64,000 bases of DNA. Origin: Hydractinia symbiolongicarpus (Eukaryota; Cnidaria; Hydrozoa; Anthoathecata; Hydractiniidae). The notes under the pieces were generated by a model. That model was not told the DNA's origin. It searched no databases and saw only the letters and a program-made list of their open reading frames with translations. The position numbers and the translations under genes are program-made. Where the stretch lies: the NCBI RefSeq assembly GCF_029227915.1, contig NC_079886.1, forward strand, positions 4,836,001 through 4,900,000. Reading direction: 5' to 3'. Shown in pieces: positions 1 to 12,400 of the stretch (the stretch's first letter is position 1; each line of letters begins with the position of its first letter).

Positions 1-372
1 TTAATTAAACTGATTTTAGACTTTGACCTTGCAAATGTCTTCAATAAGACAATTGGACTCCAAGAAATAACATTCTTCTTAATTTGACCTGATTGGTCGA
101 ACGCAGCGATTACACTGGGCACTGTGGTTGCACTTCATTTAAAAATTTAGATAACTCAGTTATTTTGTACTGTGGGACAAATCTTAACCGTTAGCACGTA
201 CTGAAGAAATAGAGACAGTTCAAAAACTACATTTCATTGACTTTCTAACGGTATCAGTCCGTTTGAGTTACAACGGTTGCATCACATTTTGGTACCAACA
301 TGTATTTAGCGATATGTTTCTGATATTACTAGGTTGCATCTCTATTAACAGTAAAACGATTGACTGTGGGAC
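1..372 (+). repeat. Reference monomer, type A
   Basis: This is a complete 372-bp monomer in the phase used here. Landmarks in order: TTAATTAAACTGATT at 1; GACAATTGGACTCCAAGAAA at 50; TTGGTCGAAC at 93; CAGCGAT at 104; GGTTGCAC at 126; ACTGTGGGAC at 169; the conserved core from about 241 to 286 (AACGG, CCGTTTGAGTTAC, TTGCATCA); TTGGTACCAAC at 289; TAGCGAT at 307; GGTTGCAT at 332; and a second ACTGTGGGAC at 363. The recurrence of the later motifs suggests that the monomer is internally dimeric. The choice of start is arbitrary because the array is continuous. Confidence 0.9.
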
Positions 373-3300
373 TTAATTAAACTGATTGTAGACTTTGACT
401 TTATAAATGTCATCAATGAGACATATGGACCCCAAGAAATAACATTTTTTTAATTTGACATGATTGCTTAAACTCAACGATTACACCGGGAGCTGTGACA
501 GCACGTTATTAAAAAATGCAGATAAATCAGTTATTTTGTAATGTGGGACAAATCTTAGCCGTAAGCACGTACTGAAGAAATAGAGACAGTTTCAAAAACT
601 ACATTTCATTGACTTTCTAACGGTATCAGTCCGTTTGAGTTACAACGGTTGCGTCACATATTGGTAACAACATGTATTTAGCGATGTGTTTCTGATATTA
701 CTAGGTTGCATCGCTATTAACAGCAAAACGATTGATTGTGGGAATTATTTAAACTGATTTTAGACTTTGACCTTACAAATGTCTTTAATAAGACAATTGG
801 ACTCCAAGAAATAACATTCTTCCTAATTTGACCTGATTGGTGGAACTCAGCGATTACACTGGGCACTGTGGTAGCATTTCATTTAAAAATTTAGATAAGT
901 AAGTCATATTTTACTGTGGCACCAATCCTAGCCGATGGTTCGCGATGAAGAAATAGAGACAGTTTCAAAAACAACATTTCATTGACTTTCTAACGGCATC
1001 AGTCCGTTTGAGTTACAACAGTTGCGTCACATATTCGAACCAACATGTAATTAGCGATATGTTTCTGATATTACCATGTTGCATCGCTTTTAACAGTGAA
1101 CGATTGACTGTCGGATTTAATTGAAGTAATTTTGGATTTTGAACTTATGAATGTGATAAATCAGAGAATTGGACTCCAAGAAATAACATTCTTCTTAATT
1201 TGACATGATTGCTTGAAATCAACGATTACACTGGGAGCTGTGACAGGGCTTTATAAAAAATGTAGATAAATCAGTTTTTAGTACTGTGGGACTAATCCTA
1301 GCAGTTAGCACGCGCTGGAGAAAGAGAGACAGTTTCAGAAGCTACATTTCATTGACTTTCTAACAGTATCAGTCCGTTTGAGTTACAACGATTTCGTCAC
1401 ATATTCCTTTCAACATGTATTTAACGCTATGTTTCTGATATTACTTGGTTGCATTGCTTTACACTGTGAAACGATTGAATGTGGCAGTTAATTGAACTGA
1501 TTTTAGATTTTGACCTTATAAATGTCATCAATTAGACAACTGGACCCAAGAAATAACGTTCTGCTTATTTTGAAGTGATTGTTGAAACTCAGCATATACA
1601 CTGGGCGCTGTGGTAGTGCTCTATTTATAAATTTAGATAAACATGTCATTTTGTATTGTGGGACTAATCCTAGCAGTTAGCACGCGCTGGAGAAAGAGAG
1701 ACAGTTTCAGAAGCTACATTTCATTGACTTTCTAACAGTGTCAGTCCGTTTGAGTTACAACGGTTGTGTCACATATTCGTACCAACATGTAATTAGCGAT
1801 AAGTTTCTCATATTACCAGGTTGGATCGTTTTTAACATTGAGCGATTGACTGTCGGCCTTAATTGAAGTGATTTTGGATTTTGAACTTATGAATGTGATA
1901 AATCAGAGAATTGGACTTCAAGAAATAACATTCTTCTTAATTTGACATGATTGCTTAAACTCAACGATGACACTGGCAGCTGTGACAGCGCTTTATAAAA
2001 AATGTAGATAAATCAGTTTTTTGTACTGTGGGACAAATCTTAGCCGTTAGCACGTACTGAGGAAATAGAGACAGTTTCAAAAACTACATTTCATTGACTT
2101 TCTAACGGTATCAGTCCGTTTGAGTTACAACAGTTGCGACACATATTGGTAACAACATGAATTTAGCGATATGTTTCTGATATTACTAGGTTGCATCGCT
2201 ATGACCAGTAAAACGATTGATTGTGGGACTTAATTAAACTGATTTTAGACTTTGACCTTGCAAATGTATTCAATAAGAAAATTGGACTCCAAGAAATAAC
2301 ATTCTTCTTAATTTGACCTGATTGGTCGAACTCAGCGATTACACTGGGCACTGTGGTTGCACTTCATTTAAAAATTTAGATAAATCAGTTATTTTGTACT
2401 GTGGGACAAATCTTAGCCGTTAGCACGTTCTGAAGAAATAGAGACAGTTTCAAAAAGTACATTTCATTGACTTTCTAACGGTATCAGTCTGTTTGAGTTA
2501 CAACGGTTGCATCACATTTTGGTACCAACATGTATTTAGCGATATGTTTCTGATATTACTAGGTTGCATCTCTATTAACAGTAAAACGATTGACTGTGGG
2601 ACTTAATAAAACTGATTATAGACTTTGACTTTATAAATGTCATCAATAAGACAATTGGACTCCAAGAAATAACATTCTTCTTAATTTGACATGATTGCTT
2701 GAACTCAACGATTACACTGGGAGCTGTGACAGCGCGTTATTAAAAAATGCAGATAAATCAGTTATTTTGTACTGTGGGACAAATCTTAGCCGTTAGCACG
2801 TACTGAAGAAATAGAGACAGTTTCAAAAACTACATTTCATTGACTTTCTAACGGTATCAGTCCGTTTGAGTTACAACGGTTGCGTCACATATTCCTTTCA
2901 ACATGTATTTAACGCTATGTTTCTGGTATTACTTGGTTGCATTGCTTTACGCTGTGAAACGATTGAATGTGGCACTTAAATGAACTGATTTTAGATTTTG
3001 ACCTGATAAATGTCATCAATGAGACAACTGGACCCAACAAATAACGTTCTGCTTATTTTGAAGTGATTGTTGAAACTCAGCATATACACTTGGCGCTGTG
3101 GTAGTGCCTATTTAAAAATTTAGATAAACATGTCATTTTGTACTGTGGGACTAATCCTAGCAGTTAGCACGCGCTGGATAAAGAGAGACAGTTTCAGAAG
3201 CTACATTTCATTGACTTTCTAACGGTATCAGTCCGTTTGAGTTACAACGGTTGCATCACATTTTGGTACCAACATGTATTTAGCGATATGTTTCTGATAT

Positions 3301-6300
3301 TATTAGGTTACATCGCTATTAACAGTAAAACGATTGACTGTGGGACTTAATTAAACTGATTATAGACTTTGACCTTATAAATGTCATCAATGAGACAATT
3401 GGACTCCAAGAAATAACATTCTTCTTAATTTGACATGATTGCTTGAACTCAACGATTACACTGGCAGCTGTGACAGCGCTTTATAAAAAATGTAGATAAA
3501 TTAGTTTTTTGTACTGTGGGACAAATCTTAGCCGTTATCACGTACTGAAGAAATGGAGACAGTTTCAAAAACTACATTTCATTGACTTTCTAACGGTATC
3601 AGTCTGTTTGAGTTACAACGGTTGCATCACATTTTGGTACCAACATGTATTTAGCGATATGTTTCTGATATTACTAGGTTGCATCTCTATTAACCGTAAA
3701 ACGATTGACTGTGGGACTTAATTAAACTGATTATAGACTTTGACTTTACAAATGTCATCAATGAGACAACTGGACCCAAGAAATAACGTTCTGCTTATTT
3801 TGAAGTGATTGTTGAAACTCAGCCTATACACTGTGCGCTGTGGTAGTGCTCTATTTAAAAATTTAGATAAACATGTCATTTTGTACTGTGGGACTAATCC
3901 TAGCAGTTAGCACGCGCTGGAGAAAGAGAGACAGTTTCAGAAGCTACATTTCATTGACTTTCTAACAGTATCAGTCCGTTTGAGTTACAACGGTTGTGTC
4001 ACATGTTCGTACCAACATGTAATTAGCGATAAGTTTCTCATATTACCAGGTTGGATCGCTTTTAACAGTGAGCGATTGACTGTTGGCCTTAATTGAAGTG
4101 ATTTTGGATTTTGAACTTATGAATGTGATAAATCAGAGAATTGGACTCCAAGAAATAACATTCTTCTTAATTTGACATGATTGCTTGAACTCAACGATTA
4201 CACTGGCAGCTGTGACAGCGCTTTATAAAAAATGTAGATAAATCAGTTTTTTGTACTGTGGGACAAATCTTAGCCGTTAGCACGTACTGAAGAAATAGAG
4301 ACAGTTTCAAAAACTACATTTCATTGACTTTCTAACGGTATCAGTCCGTTTGAGTTACAACGGTTGCGACACATATTGGTAACAACATGAATTTAGCGAT
4401 ATGTTTCTGATATTACTAGGTTGCATCGCTATAACCAGTAAAACGATTGATTGTGGGAATTAATTAAACTGATTTTAGACTTTGACCTTGCAAATGTATT
4501 CAATAAGAAAATTCGACTCCAAGAAATAACATTCTTCTTAATTTGACATGATTGCTTGAACTCAACGATTACACCGGGAGCTGTGACAGCGCGTTATTAA
4601 AAAATTTAGATAAATCAGTTATTTTGTACTGTGGGACAAATCTTAGCCGTTAGCACGTACTGAAGAAATAGAGACAGTTTCAAAAACTACATTTCATTGA
4701 CTTTCTAACGGTATCAGTCCGTTTGAGTTACAACGGTTGCGACACATATTGGTAACAACATGAATTTAGCGATATGTTTCTGATATTACTAGGTTGCATC
4801 TCTATTAGCAGTAAAACGATTGACTGTGGGACTTAATTAAACTGATTATAGACTTTGACTTTATAAATGTCATCAATGAGACAATTGGACTCCAAGAAAT
4901 AACATTCTTCTTAATTTGACCTGATTGGTGGAACTCAGCGATTACACTGGGCACTGTGGTAGCACTTCATTTAAAAATTTAGATAAATCAGTTATTTTGT
5001 ACTGTGGGACAAATCTTAGCCGTTAGCACGTACTGAAGTAACAGAGACAGTTTCAAAAACTACATTTCATTGACTTTCTAGCGGTATCAGTCCGTTTGAG
5101 TTACAACGATTGCGTCACATATTCCTTTCAACATGTATTTAACGCTATGTTTCTGATATTACTTGGTTGCACTGCTTTACACTGTGAAACGATTGAATGT
5201 GGCACTTAATTGAACTGATTTTAGATTTTGACCTTATAAATGTCATCAATGAGACAACTGGACCCAAGAAATAACGTTCTGCTTATTTTGAAGTCATTGT
5301 TGAAACTCAGCATATACACTGGGCGCTGTGGTAGTGCTCTATTTAAAAATTTAGATAAACAAGTCATTTTGTACTGTGGGACTAATCCTAGCAGCTGGCA
5401 CGCGCTGGAGAAAGAGAGACAGTTTCAGAAGCTACATTTCATTGACTTTCTAACAGTATCAGTCCGTTTGAGTTACAACGGTTGTGTCACATATTCGTAC
5501 CAACATGTAATTAGCGATAAGTTTTTCATATTACCAGGTTGGATCGCTTTTAACAGTGAGCGATTGACTGTCGGCCTTAATTGAAGTGATTTTGGATTTT
5601 GAACTTATGAATGTGATAAATCAGAGAATTGGACTCCAAGAAATAACATTCTTCTTAATTTGACATGATTGCTTGGACTCAACGATTACACTGGCAGCTG
5701 TGACAGCGCTTTATAAAAAATGTAGATAAATTAGTTTTTTGTACTGTGGGACAAATCTTAGCCGTTAGCACGTACTGAGGAATTAGAGACAGTTTCAAAA
5801 ACTACATTTCATTGACTTTCTAACGGTATCAGTCTGTTTGAATTACAACAGTTGCATCACATTTTGGTACCAACATGTATTTAGCGATATGTTTCTGATA
5901 TTACTAGGTTGCATCTCTATTAACAGTAAAACGATTGACTGTGGGACTTAATTAAACTGATTATAGACTTTGACTTTATAAATGTCATCAATGAGACAAT
6001 TGGACTCCAAGAAATAACATTCTTCTTAATTTGACATGATTGCTTGAACTCAACGATTACACCGGGAGCTGTGACAGCGCGTTATTAAAAAATTTAGATA
6101 AATCAGTTATTTTGTACTGTGGGACCAATCTTAGCCGTTAGCACGTACTGAAGAAATAGAGACAGTTTCAAAAACTACATTTCATTGACTTTCTAACGGT
6201 ATCAGTCCGTTTGAGTTACAACGGTTGCGACACATATTGGTAACAACATGAATTTAGCGATATGTTTCTGATATTACTAGGTTGCATCGCTATAACCAGT

Positions 6301-6415
6301 AAAACGATTAATTGTGGGACTTAATTAAACTGATTTTAGACTTTGACCTTGCAAATGTATTCAATAAGAAAATTGGACTCCAAGAAATAACATTCTTCTT
6401 AATTTGACCTGATTG

Positions 6416-7620
6416 GTCGAACTCAGCGATTACACTGGGCACTGTGGTAGCACTTCATTTAAAAATTTAGATAAATCAGTTATTTTGTACTGTGGGACAA
6501 ATCTTAGCCGTTAGCACGTACTGAAGAAATAGAGACAGTTTCAAAAACTACATTTCATTGACTTTCTAGCGGTATCAGTCCGTTTGAGTTACAACGATTG
6601 CGTCACATATTCCTTTCCACATGTATTTAACGCTATGTTTCTGATATTACTTGGTTGCATTGCTTTACACTGTGAAACGATTGAATGTGGCACTTAATTG
6701 AACTGATTTTAGATTTTGACCTTATAAATGTCATCAATGAGACAACTGGACCCAAGAAATAACGTTCTGCTTCTTTTGAAGTGATTGTTGAAACTCAGCA
6801 TATACACTGGGCGCTGTAGTAGTGCTCTATTTAAAACTATAGATAAACAAGTCATTTTGTACTGTGGGACTACTCCTAGCAGTTAGCACGCGCTGGAGAA
6901 AGAGAGACAGTTTCAGAAGCTACATTTCATTGACTTTCTAACAGTATAAGTCCGTTTGAGTTACAACGGTTGTGTCACATATTCGTACCAACATGTAATT
7001 AGCGATAAGTTTCTCATATTACCGGGTTGCATCGCTTTTAACAGTGAGCGATTGACTGTCGGCCTTAATTGAAGTGATTTTGGACTTTGAACTTATGGAT
7101 GTGATAGATCAGACAATTGGACTCCAAGAAACAACATTCCTTTTAATTTGACTTGATTGCGTGAACTCAACGATTACACTGGGAGCTGTGACAGCGCTTT
7201 ATTGAAAAATGTAGATAAATCAGTTATTTTGTACTGTGGGACAAATCTTAGCCGTTAACGCGTACTGAGGAAATAAAGGCAGTTTCAAAAACTACATTTT
7301 ATTAACGTTCTAACGGTATCATTCCGTTTGAGTTACATTGGTTGAGTCACATATTCGTATCAACATGTAATCAGCGTTATGTTTCTGATAACACCAGGTT
7401 GCATCGCTTTTAACAGTGAACGATTGACTGTCGGACTTAATTGAAGTGATTTTGGACTTTGAACTTATGAATGTGATAAATCAGACAATTGGACTCCAAG
7501 AAAAAACATTCTTCTTAATTTGACATGATTGCTTAAACTCAGCAATTACACTGGGCCCTGTGGAAGCGCTTTATTTAAAAATCCAGATAAAGAAGTCATG
7601 TTGTACTGTGGAACCAATCC
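6416..7620 (+). repeat. Copy 1 of a 1,205-bp segment repeated 1,861 bp downstream
   Basis: This segment is nearly identical to 8,277-9,481 (five-monomer offset). Shared private variants are TCTAGCGG (6,565 and 8,426), AGTATAAGTCCG (about 6,943 and 8,804) and TTGAGTCA in place of TTGCGTCA (7,342 and 9,203). The flanks differ: upstream at about 6,365 versus 8,226, and downstream where copy 1 reads GCGCGCGCTAAAG but copy 2 reads GCTCACGCTGAAG. Edges are approximate. Confidence 0.8.
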
Positions 7621-8276
7621 TAACCGATAGCGCGCGCTAAAGAAATAGAGACAGTTTCAAAAACTACATTTCATTTACTTTCTAACGGTATCAGTCCGTT
7701 TGAGTTACAACGATTGCGTCACATATTCGTTTTACCATGTATTTAGCAATATGTTTCTGATATTACTTGGTTGCATTGCTTTACACTGTGAAACGATTGA
7801 CTGTGGCACTTAATTGAAATGATTTTAGATTTTGACCTTATAAATGTCATCAATGAGACAACTGGACCCAAGATACAACGTTCTGCTTAATTTGAAGTGA
7901 TTGCTGAAACTCAGCAATTACACTGGGCACTGTGGTAGCACTTCATTTAAAAATTCAGATAAACAAGTCATTTTGTACTGTGGGACTAATCCTAGCAGTT
8001 AGCACGCGCTGGAGAAAGAGAGACAGTTTCAGAAGCTACATTTCATTGACTTTCTAACAGTATGAGTCCGTTTGAGTTACAACGGTTGCGTCACATATTC
8101 GTACCAACATGTAATTAGCGATAAGTTTCTCATATTACCAGGTTGCATCGCTTTTAACTGTAAAACGATTGACTATGGGACTTAATTAAACTGATTTTAG
8201 ACTTTGACCTTACAAATGTCTTCAATGAGACAGTTGGACGCCAAGAAATAACATTCTTCCTAATTTGACTTGATTG

Positions 8277-9481
8277 ATGGAACTCAGCGATTACACTGGG
8301 CACTGTGGTAGCACTTCATTTAAAAATTTAGATAAATCAGTTATTTTGTACTGTGGGACAAATCTTAGCCGTTAGCACGTACTGAAGAAATAGAGACAGT
8401 TTCAAAAACTACATTTCATTGACTTTCTAGCGGTATCAGTCCGTTTGAGTTACAACGATCGCGTCACATATTCCTTTCCACATGTATTTAACGCTATGTT
8501 TCTGATATTACTTGGTTGCATTGCTTTACACTGTGAAACGATTGAATGTGGCACTTAATTAAACTGATTTTAGATTTTGACCTTTTAAATGTCATCAATG
8601 AGACAACTGGACCCAAGAAATAACGTTCTGCTTATTTTGAAGTGATTGTTGAAACTCAGCATATACACTGGGCGCTGTAGTAGTGCTCTATTTAAAACTA
8701 TAGATAAACAAGTCATTTTGTACTGTGGGACTACTCCTAGCAGTTAGCACGCGCTGGAGAAAGGGAGACAGTTTCAGAAGCTACATTTCATTGACTTTCT
8801 AACAGTATAAGTCCGTTTGAGTTACAACGGTTGTGTCACATATTCGTACCAACATGTAATTAGCGATAAGTTTCTCATATTACCGGGTTGCATCGCTTTT
8901 AACAGTGAGCGATTGACTGTCGGCCTTAATTGAAGTGATTTTGGACTTTGAACTTATGGATGTGATAGATCAAACAATTGGACTCCAAGAAACAACATTC
9001 CTCTTAATTTGACTTGATTGCGTGAACTCAACGATTACAATGGGAGCTTTGACAGCGCTTTATTGAAAAATGTAGATAAATCAGTTATTTTGTACTGTGG
9101 GACAAATCTTAGCCGTTAACACGTACTGAGGAAATAAAGGCAGTTTCAAAAACTACATTTTATTAACGTTCTAACGGTATCATTCCGTTTGAGTTACATT
9201 GGTTGAGTCACATATTCGTATCAACATGTAATCAGCGTTATGTTTCTGATAACGCCAGGTTGCATCGCTTTTAACAGTGAACGATTGACTGTCAGACTTA
9301 ATTGAAGTGATTTTGGACTTTGAACTTATGAATGTGATAAATCAGACAATTGGACTCCAAGAAAAAACATTCTTCTTAATTTGACATGATTGCTTGAACT
9401 CAGCAATTACACTGGGCCGTGTGGAAGCGCTTTATTTAAAAATCCAGATAAAAAAGTCATGTTGTACTGTGGAACCAATCC
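8277..9481 (+). repeat. Copy 2 of the 1,205-bp segment
   Basis: This is the partner of 6,416-7,620 at an offset of 1,861 bp and carries the same private variants. The roughly 650 bp between the copies (7,621-8,276) is also satellite, but it is not part of the shared segment. Confidence 0.8.
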
Positions 9482-12400
9482 TAACCGATGGCTCACGCTG
9501 AAGAAGTAGAGACAGTTGCAAAAACAACATTTCATTGACTTTCTAACGGTATCAGTCCGTTTGAGTTACAACGGTTGCGTCACATATTCGTACCAACATG
9601 TCATTAGCGATATGTTTCTGATATTACCAGGTTGCATCGCTTTTAACAGTGAACAATTGACTGTCGGACTTAATTGAAATGATTTTGGACTTTGAACATA
9701 TGAATGTGATAAATCAGACAATTGGACCCAAGATATAACGTTCTGCTTACTTTGAGGTGATTGCTGAAGCTCAGCATATACGCTGGGCGCTGTGGTAGAG
9801 CTCTATTTAAAAATTTAGATAAACAAGTCATTTTGTACTGTGGGACTAATCCTAGCAGTTAGCACGCGCTGGAGAAAGAGAGACAGTTTCAGAAGCTACA
9901 TTTCATTGATTTTCTAACAGTATCAGTCCGTTTGAGTTACAACGGTTGAGTCACATTTTTGTACCAACATGTATTAACGATATTTTTCTGATATTACCTG
10001 GTTGCATCGCTTTTAACAGTGAAACGATTGACTGTGGCACTTAATTGAACTGATATTGGACTTTGACTTTATAATTGCCATAAATGAGACAACTGGACTC
10101 CAAGAAATAACGTTCTTCTTAATTTGAAATGATTGCTGGAACTCAGCAATTACACTGGGCGCTGTGGTAGCGCTTTATGTAAAAATTCAGACAAAAAAGT
10201 AATGTTGTACTGTGGAACCAATCGTAACCGTTAGCGCGCGCTAAAGAAATTGAGACAGTTTCAAAAACTACATTTCATTTACTTTCTAACGGTATCAGTC
10301 CGTTTGAGTTACAACGGCTGCGTCACATATTGGTAATAACATGTATTTAGCGATATGTTTCTGATATTACTAGGTTGCATCGCTATTAACAGTAAAACGA
10401 TTGATTGTGAGAGTTAATTAAACTGATTTTAGACTTTGACATTACAAATGTCTTCATTGAGACACTTGGACTCCAAGAAGTAACATTCTTCTTAATTTGA
10501 GCTGATTTGTGGAACTCAGCAATTACACTGGGCACTGTGGTAGCACTTCATTTAAAAATGTAGATAAATAAGTCATATTTTACTGTGGCACCAATCCTAG
10601 CCGATGGCTCGCGCTGAAGAAATAGAGACAGTTTCAAAAGCTACATTTCATTGACTTTGTACGGTTTCCGTCCGTTTGAGTTACAACGGTTGCTTCACAT
10701 ATTCGTACCAACATGCAATTAGCGATATGTTTCTGATATTACCAGGTTGCATCGTTTTTAACAGTGAACGATTGACTGTGGCACTTAATTGAGCTGATAT
10801 TAGATTTTGACCTTATAAATGCCATCAATGAGACAACTGGACCCAAGATATAACGTTCCGCTTAATTTGGCATGATTGCTGGAACTCAGCGATTACACTG
10901 GGCGCTGTGGAAGCGCTTTATTTAAAAATTCTGATAAAAAAGTCATGTTGTACTGTGGAACCAATCGTAACCGTTAGCGCGCGCTAAAGAAATAGAGAAA
11001 GTTTCAGAAGCTACACGTCATTGACTTTCTAACAGTATCGGTCCGTTTGAGTTACAACGGTTGCGTCACATATTGGTAATAACATGTATTTAACGATATG
11101 TTTCTGATTTTACTAGGTTGCATCGCTATTAACAGTAAAACGATTGATTGTGGGAGTTAATTAAACTTATATTAGACTTTGACCTTACAAATGTCTTCAA
11201 TGAGACACATGGACTCCAAGAAGTAACATTCTTCTTAATTTAACCTGATTGGTGGAACTCAGCGATTACACTGGGCACTGTGGTAGCACTTCATTTAAAA
11301 ATATAGATAAATAAGTCATATTTTATTGTGGCACCAATCGTAACCGGTACCGCGCGCTAAAGAAATAGAGACAGTTTCAAAAACTACATTTCATTCACTT
11401 TCTAACGGTATCAGTCCATTTGAGTTACAACGATTGCGTCACATATTTGTTCCAACATGTACTTAGCGATATGTTTCTGATATTACTTGGTTGCATTGCT
11501 TTTAACTGTGAAACGATTGACTGTGGGACTTAATTAAACTGGTTACAGACTCTGACCTTATGAATGTGATAAATGAGAAAATTGGACCCCAAGATATAAC
11601 ATTCTTCTTAATTTGACATGATTGCTGGAACGCAGCGATTGCACTGGGCGCTGTGGTAGCGCTTTATTTAAAAATTCAGATAAAAAAGTCATGTTGTACT
11701 GTGGAACCAATCGTAACCGTTAGCGCGCGCTAAAGAAATAGAGACAGTTTCAAAAACTACATTTCATTTACTTTCTAACGGTATCAGTCCGTTTGAGTTA
11801 CAACGATTGCGTCACATATTTGTTCCAACATGTACTTAGCGATATGTCTCTGATATTACTTGGTTGCATTGCTTTTAACTGTGAAACGATTGACTGTGGC
11901 ACTTAGTTGAACTGATTTTAGATTTTGACTTTATAAATGTCATCAATGAGACAACTGGACCCAAGATATAACGTTCCGCTTAATTTGAAAAGATTTCTGA
12001 AACTCAGCATATACACTGGGCGCTGTGGTAGTACTCTATTTAAATATTTAGATAAATAAGTCATTTTGTACTGTGGGACTAATCCTAGCAGTTAGCACGC
12101 GCTGGAGAAAGAGAGACAGTTTCAGAAGCTACATTTCATTGACTTTCTAACGGTATCAGTCCGTTTGAGTTACAACGGTTGCGTCACATTTTGGTACCAA
12201 CATGTATTTAGCGATAAGTTTCTGATATTACTAGGTTGCATCGCTATTAACAGTAAAACGATTGACTGTGGGACTTAATTAAACTGGTTATAGACTTTGA
12301 CCTTATAAATGTGATAAATGAGACAATTGGACCCCAAGATATAACATTGTTCTTAATTTGACATGATTGCTTGAACTCAACGATTTCGCTGGGAGCTGTG

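Larger units (their letters stand above)
1..9481 (+). repeat. A-type subarray with 4-, 5- and 6-monomer HOR spacing
   Basis: Monomers of the TTAATTAAACTGATT form are mixed with a related form carrying GCACGCGCTGGAGAAAGAGA. The diagnostic string TGTCGGCCTT (one copy reads TGTTGGCCTT) occurs at 1,851, 4,081, 5,570, 7,058 and 8,919. These are steps of 2,230, 1,489, 1,488 and 1,861 bp, that is 6, 4, 4 and 5 monomers. TCTAGCGG at 5,077, 6,565 and 8,426 gives the same 1,488 and 1,861 steps. Higher-order organisation is therefore present, but with variable unit length. Two short open frames here (3,509-3,721 and 5,240-5,584, plus strand) are repeat by-products. Confidence 0.85.

Noticed and set aside
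86-108. Possible RNA polymerase III B-box at GGTCGAACTC
   Set aside because: It lacks a base of the GGTTCGAANCC consensus. Most monomers read GGTGGAACTC or TGGAATTCAG, and there is no matching A-box or consistent T-run terminator.
3509-5584. Plus-strand open frames of 70 codons (3,509-3,721) and 114 codons (5,240-5,584)
   Set aside because: They run through satellite monomers in the same register and share peptide segments because the DNA is repeated. Equivalent monomers have stop codons. Frames of this length are expected by chance in 64 kb.
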